This document shows positions 61,431 through 64,000 of a DNA stretch of 64,000 bases, one piece after another. Position numbers and translations under genes: made by a program. The notes below the pieces were generated by a model that had not been told where the DNA came from, did no database searches, and saw nothing but the letters and a program-made list of their open reading frames with translations. Each line of letters opens with the position of its first letter. Within the stretch, counting starts at the first letter, position 1. Where the stretch lies: the NCBI GenBank assembly GCA_030041095.1, contig JASHON010000014.1, positions 17,719-81,718 of the forward strand, given 5' to 3'. The stretch comes from Terriglobia bacterium. Lineage in GTDB: Bacteria > Acidobacteriota > Terriglobia > UBA7540.

Positions 61431-62786
61431 TCACCACTTCATTGCGGTCAGGGCGCAATAGACTCCCACGCCGCTGGTGACTGCGCAGGTGGCCGCCACG
61501 ACCCACAAGTAAAATCCGCGCAACCGGTGGGGCTCTGGCAGTATGCGGGCCGCAAGGAGCACCAGAAAGCCGAGAACCAAAGGCAGGAGTAGCGCATTCA
61601 TCACCTCAACCGCCAGGTTCAGAGCGATCAGGTTCGGAACCCAACCCACCAGAAGGGCGGACCCCACCACAGCGGCGGCATACACTCCGTAGAACCAAGG
61701 CGCCTCGCGTGGATGACTTTCGAGCGAATGTTTGTAACCCGTCATTTCGCCAATTCCCCAGGCGGCGGCCAGCGAAGTCACAATGATGGCAACGAGCGCC
61801 GCGCCGAGGATGCCCAGTCCGAAAACCAGCCGGCCGGCATCCGCTCCCAGATAAGGGGTCAATGCCTCTGAAATCTCGCCCACCGTTTCGAGCGATCCTC
61901 CACCGTGGTTGAGGCCGAGTGTTGCCGCGGTGGTGATCATCACGGCAGCCATCACGAGCTGCGTCACCACAGAGCCGATCGCGGTGTCCCATTGCGCGCT
62001 GCGCAGGTGATCGCGGCCGAGCCGCTTGTCCGCAATCGCGGATTGTTGAAAGAAAATCATCCAGGGCATGATCACCGCGCCGATGTTGGCGGCCACGAGA
62101 TACCGGTAATCCGGCTCGCGCCAGGGCGATAACAGGAGACCCTGCCCCAGCCATCCTTTCCGGGGATGGCAGTTGAGAGCAACCCACAAGAAAGCCATCT
62201 CGAACAGGCCCAAGCCGAGCGCAATCCGTTCCACGCGCCGGTATGAACCCGCCGAGACCACGAGCAACAAGAAACCGGCGGCGAGCGAGAGGCTGATGGC
62301 TCGAGGCACGCCCAGAAGTTCGCCAATGCCAGCGATTCCGGAGAATTCCGCCACCATCGCTCCGGCGATAGATACTGCGAGGCCCCCGACTGAAATCCAA
62401 CCCATCGCAACGCCGTAGCGCTCGCGAATCAACTCGCCGTGTCCTTTGCCGGTGAATATGCCGAGGCGCACCGTGAGCTCCTGGACCATGAAAAGCACAG
62501 GGATCAAAATGAATTGCAAGGGTAGCAGCGAATAACCCCAGCGCGCGCCGCTTTGCGCGGCTGTGATGATGCTTCCCACTTCCGTATCCGCCATCATCAC
62601 GATCTGCCCTGGCCCGACCACGGCCAGGAAAACCAGCACGCACTTCAGCCGGTCTCGCAGGCTGACTCCGCTTCGCCCGGTCAGGCACTCGACGACGCTC
62701 GCAGCGTTCTGCTGTTCGGCGAGCTCGGCAACACTCTGAGTGTCCTCCTGGCAACCCGGAACGAACTGTTGTGGTGTTTGACTCAT
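61431..62786 (-). CDS. divergent Nramp-family metal transporter
   Basis: 451 residues from an ATG at 62786; an in-frame start at 62906 would add forty residues. About eleven membrane helices. The first helix has VVGPGQIVMMADTEVGS where Mn/Fe Nramps have the DPGN metal-binding motif: an Asp is kept but Pro-Gly-Asn is replaced. The sixth helix has GAVIMPWMIFF in place of the MPH motif, keeping the Met. Nramp relatives with altered sites include transporters of other metals. The rest (GKGHGELIRERYGVAMGWIS) fits the family. Substrate therefore uncertain. Single gene. Confidence 0.88.
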   Translation of the reverse strand: MSQTPQQFVPGCQEDTQSVAELAEQQNAASVVECLTGRSGVSLRDRLKCVLVFLAVVGPGQIVMMADTEVGSIITAAQSGARWGYSLLPLQFILIPVLFMVQELTVRLGIFTGKGHGELIRERYGVAMGWISVGGLAVSIAGAMVAEFSGIAGIGELLGVPRAISLSLAAGFLLLVVSAGSYRRVERIALGLGLFEMAFLWVALNCHPRKGWLGQGLLLSPWREPDYRYLVAANIGAVIMPWMIFFQQSAIADKRLGRDHLRSAQWDTAIGSVVTQLVMAAVMITTAATLGLNHGGGSLETVGEISEALTPYLGADAGRLVFGLGILGAALVAIIVTSLAAAWGIGEMTGYKHSLESHPREAPWFYGVYAAAVVGSALLVGWVPNLIALNLAVEVMNALLLPLVLGFLVLLAARILPEPHRLRGFYLWVVAATCAVTSGVGVYCALTAMKW

Positions 62787-63238
62787 CGTCACCAAACGAA
62801 CTTGACGGCGGATTGGACGATCCGAAGAGCTTGCGATAGATTTCCCCCAGCCGGCCAGGACTGAGGGCATGAGATTCAAACTCCCCTGCTCCGATGAGCT
62901 GCCCAACCCCGGCGACAGTTGCCAAGCAAATGCCTGCTACCGTATCTCTAACGTCGGCGGGTAACGCACCGGCGTTGCCGGCCGAGCGATGAAAAAACCA
63001 CTATGAGGAGCGGCAAAAAGCTGGGGGCGGGAGAAGCCGGAACCGTGTCCCCCTCCCCCATCCGTCAGGCTCTACCTTCATGCTTGCCAGGATATCGGAA
63101 CGGCGGGAGAGATGAATCAGCGATATCTTGTAGCAACTGGAAAAGTTATGTGTAATATATATCTTTTAGTATAGTATTAACCTCTTGAGCGGAACACCCC
63201 GATTCAGTCCCAATCAACGCCTGCAAACCGCACGGTAA

Positions 63239-63312
63239 ATTTGTTCTGACAAGGGGCTGAAAAAACACTTCGGGTCATGTCATGCTGAGCGTAGCGAAGC
63301 ATCTCGGCATTT
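63239..63312. repeat. 74-bp direct repeat, copy 1
   Basis: ATTTGTTCTGACAAGGGGCT ... AGCGAAGCATCTCGGCATTT. Related to 63688-63761 with about a dozen differences; it ends in the CATGCTGAGCGTAGCGAAGC family sequence, also seen near 60617. Confidence 0.8.
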
Positions 63313-63499
63313 CTTTGGAAACGAATACCGGGATTCTTCACTGCTCTCAGAAGGACATTCGTTGAAAGCATCTTCAGCATCCTGTTGGAGCTGCGAGCGC
63401 GCAAAAACGTGGGAACAAATCGCGCCGGAGACGAGAAGGAAGATGTGAAACGAAGTCCCTGTACGTGCTCGCGAATGCGTGACAGCGACAAAAACTATG

Positions 63500-63633
63500 A
63501 CCAACAAACCCAGTAAATTGTTGAAAACAAATGGCCGCGATGAGGCCAGTTACCAACAAACCCAGTAAGTTTATGAAAAGCGAGGAGTTATGGAAACTCG
63601 CAACTTCATATCCCAGTAAGTTGTTGAATAAAC
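63500..63633. repeat. three tandem copies of a CCCAGTAAGTTGTTGAA unit
   Basis: Units at 63500-63528, 63552-63580 and 63609-63633 share CCCAGTAA(A/G)TT(G/T)(T/A)TGAA; the CCCAGTAA starts lie at 63509, 63561 and 63612, so the period is 52 then 51 bp. The first two also share ACCAACAAA before it. The spacers are about 23-28 bp and unrelated. Confidence 0.75.
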
Positions 63634-63687
63634 ATGCGATAGCCAAAAGCGAACTTCGAGGTGGCGCTGCTTTCCCCGTCACGATAG

Positions 63688-63761
63688 ATTTGTTCTGACA
63701 GGGGGCAGAAAGAACAGCTCGGCTCATGTCATACTGAGCATAGCGAAGCATCTCGGCATTT
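63688..63761. repeat. 74-bp direct repeat, copy 2
   Basis: ATTTGTTCTGACAGGGGGCA ... AGCGAAGCATCTCGGCATTT, copy of 63239-63312 in the same orientation 449 bp away. It lies just before the stop of the IS110-like transposase fragment. Confidence 0.8.
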
Positions 63762-63815
63762 GAAAAATCAAGCAAATGCGGTGATCCTTCGTCGCCCTGG
63801 CTCCTCTGCATAAAC

Positions 63816-64000
63816 TCACTTGGCAACCGACTGCATGGCAATGAGTTGCATGTTGAGGGCGGCAGCTTGTTTTTGAAGCCATTTCATCTGCGTTTCGCGA
63901 TATTTGCGTTCGTAGTGTTCCATCCCTTTGTCGTGGTATTCAGTCCCGAACCGGAGCATGCGATACAGGAGGCAGGCCAAGTGATGGGCCAGGGCGGTGA
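63816..64000 (-). mobile_element. C-terminal part of an IS110-like transposase, 5' end outside window
   Basis: On the minus strand the frame reads ALAHHLACLLYRMLRFGTEY, DKGMEHYERKYRETQMKWLQ, then KQAAALNMQLIAMQSVAK and a stop at 63816. The pattern of a helical C-terminus with LLYRMLRFG... Y-x-KG...YE-x-K-x-R-x-x-Q matches IS110/IS116 (DEDD) transposases as I remember them. The rest of the element is off the window. IS110 elements encode a bridge RNA in a non-coding end; the side visible here is downstream of the gene. Confidence 0.65.

Larger units (their letters stand above)
62907..63815. other. gene-free, repeat-rich stretch before the IS110-like fragment
   Basis: Open frames here have no family features. 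An AT-rich island (GTGTAATATATATC, then TTTTAGTATAGTATTAACC) lies near 63145-63182. Two 74-bp direct repeats and a triple repeat with a period of about 52 bp are listed separately. I see no tRNA gene. Confidence 0.5.

Noticed and set aside
61606..62925. Long open frame of 439 codons on the minus strand overlapping the Nramp gene
   Set aside because: It is Arg/Gly-rich, out of frame with clear membrane helices and has no family features; a by-product of high GC content.
63500..63633. Three spaced repeats as a CRISPR array
   Set aside because: Only three units, partly degenerate, with spacers of about 25 bp and no cas genes in the window.

Overview
This GC-rich window looks like a chromosomal segment of an Acidobacteriota-type soil bacterium. 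The evidence is an Oar-like TonB-dependent receptor, a DUF3857/transglutaminase/TPR giant, many secreted peptidases, a two-component propeller kinase, a PEP-CTERM protein and dense families of short palindromic intergenic repeats. The taxonomic placement is inference from gene families, not a phylogeny.

Layout. 1-20.1 kb: a cyclase fragment, a secreted Ig-like/fibronectin protein, an amidotransferase coupled to a GHL6-like glycosidase, a giant Oar-type receptor, a paired M16 peptidase operon (one active, one without the zinc motif), a DUF3857-TPR protein, an unknown secreted protein, DinB and a CocE/S15 hydrolase. 20.1-30.9 kb: a defence island. It starts with a collapsed copy of a type III restriction-modification locus (mod leader and mod tail, four-helix-bundle gene, res head fused to a GNAT tail). 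A DUF262-DUF1524 (GmrSD-like) nuclease follows, then an intact three-gene operon of mod, a DUF4143-type ATPase/nuclease-like protein, and res. 31-38.7 kb: a zinc-ribbon membrane protein, trpE, a fused aroD-aroE, a Nudix hydrolase, an M28 peptidase, and an ATPase plus DUF4276 (TOPRIM-like) pair that is probably another defence cassette. 38.9-52.6 kb: housekeeping genes, namely smc, a heterodimeric ABC exporter, gyrA, a Trm112-like protein, a family 9 glycosyltransferase and a heptose-7-phosphate kinase (LPS core). 52.8-64 kb: a membrane protein, a PEP-CTERM gene bounded by 68-bp direct repeats, two response regulators with a large propeller sensor kinase, a stand-alone protein with a nucleotide-deaminase zinc motif, a dead PEP-CTERM tail, a divergent Nramp transporter, and a repeat-rich stretch ending in an IS110-like transposase fragment.

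A family of roughly 110-135 bp nested palindromes, with outer arms like ACAGGCTGCGGAAAAA and an inner core GTAGCGCCGGC...GCCGGCGCTAC, occurs in four intergenic regions. A 53-bp core-like copy lies inside the mod coding sequence without breaking its frame.

The most promising systems for a second look are the interchangeable gene slot between mod and res, the deaminase-motif protein with its structured leader, and the ATPase/DUF4276 pair. Motif and family calls come from reading translations by eye; no database search was run.
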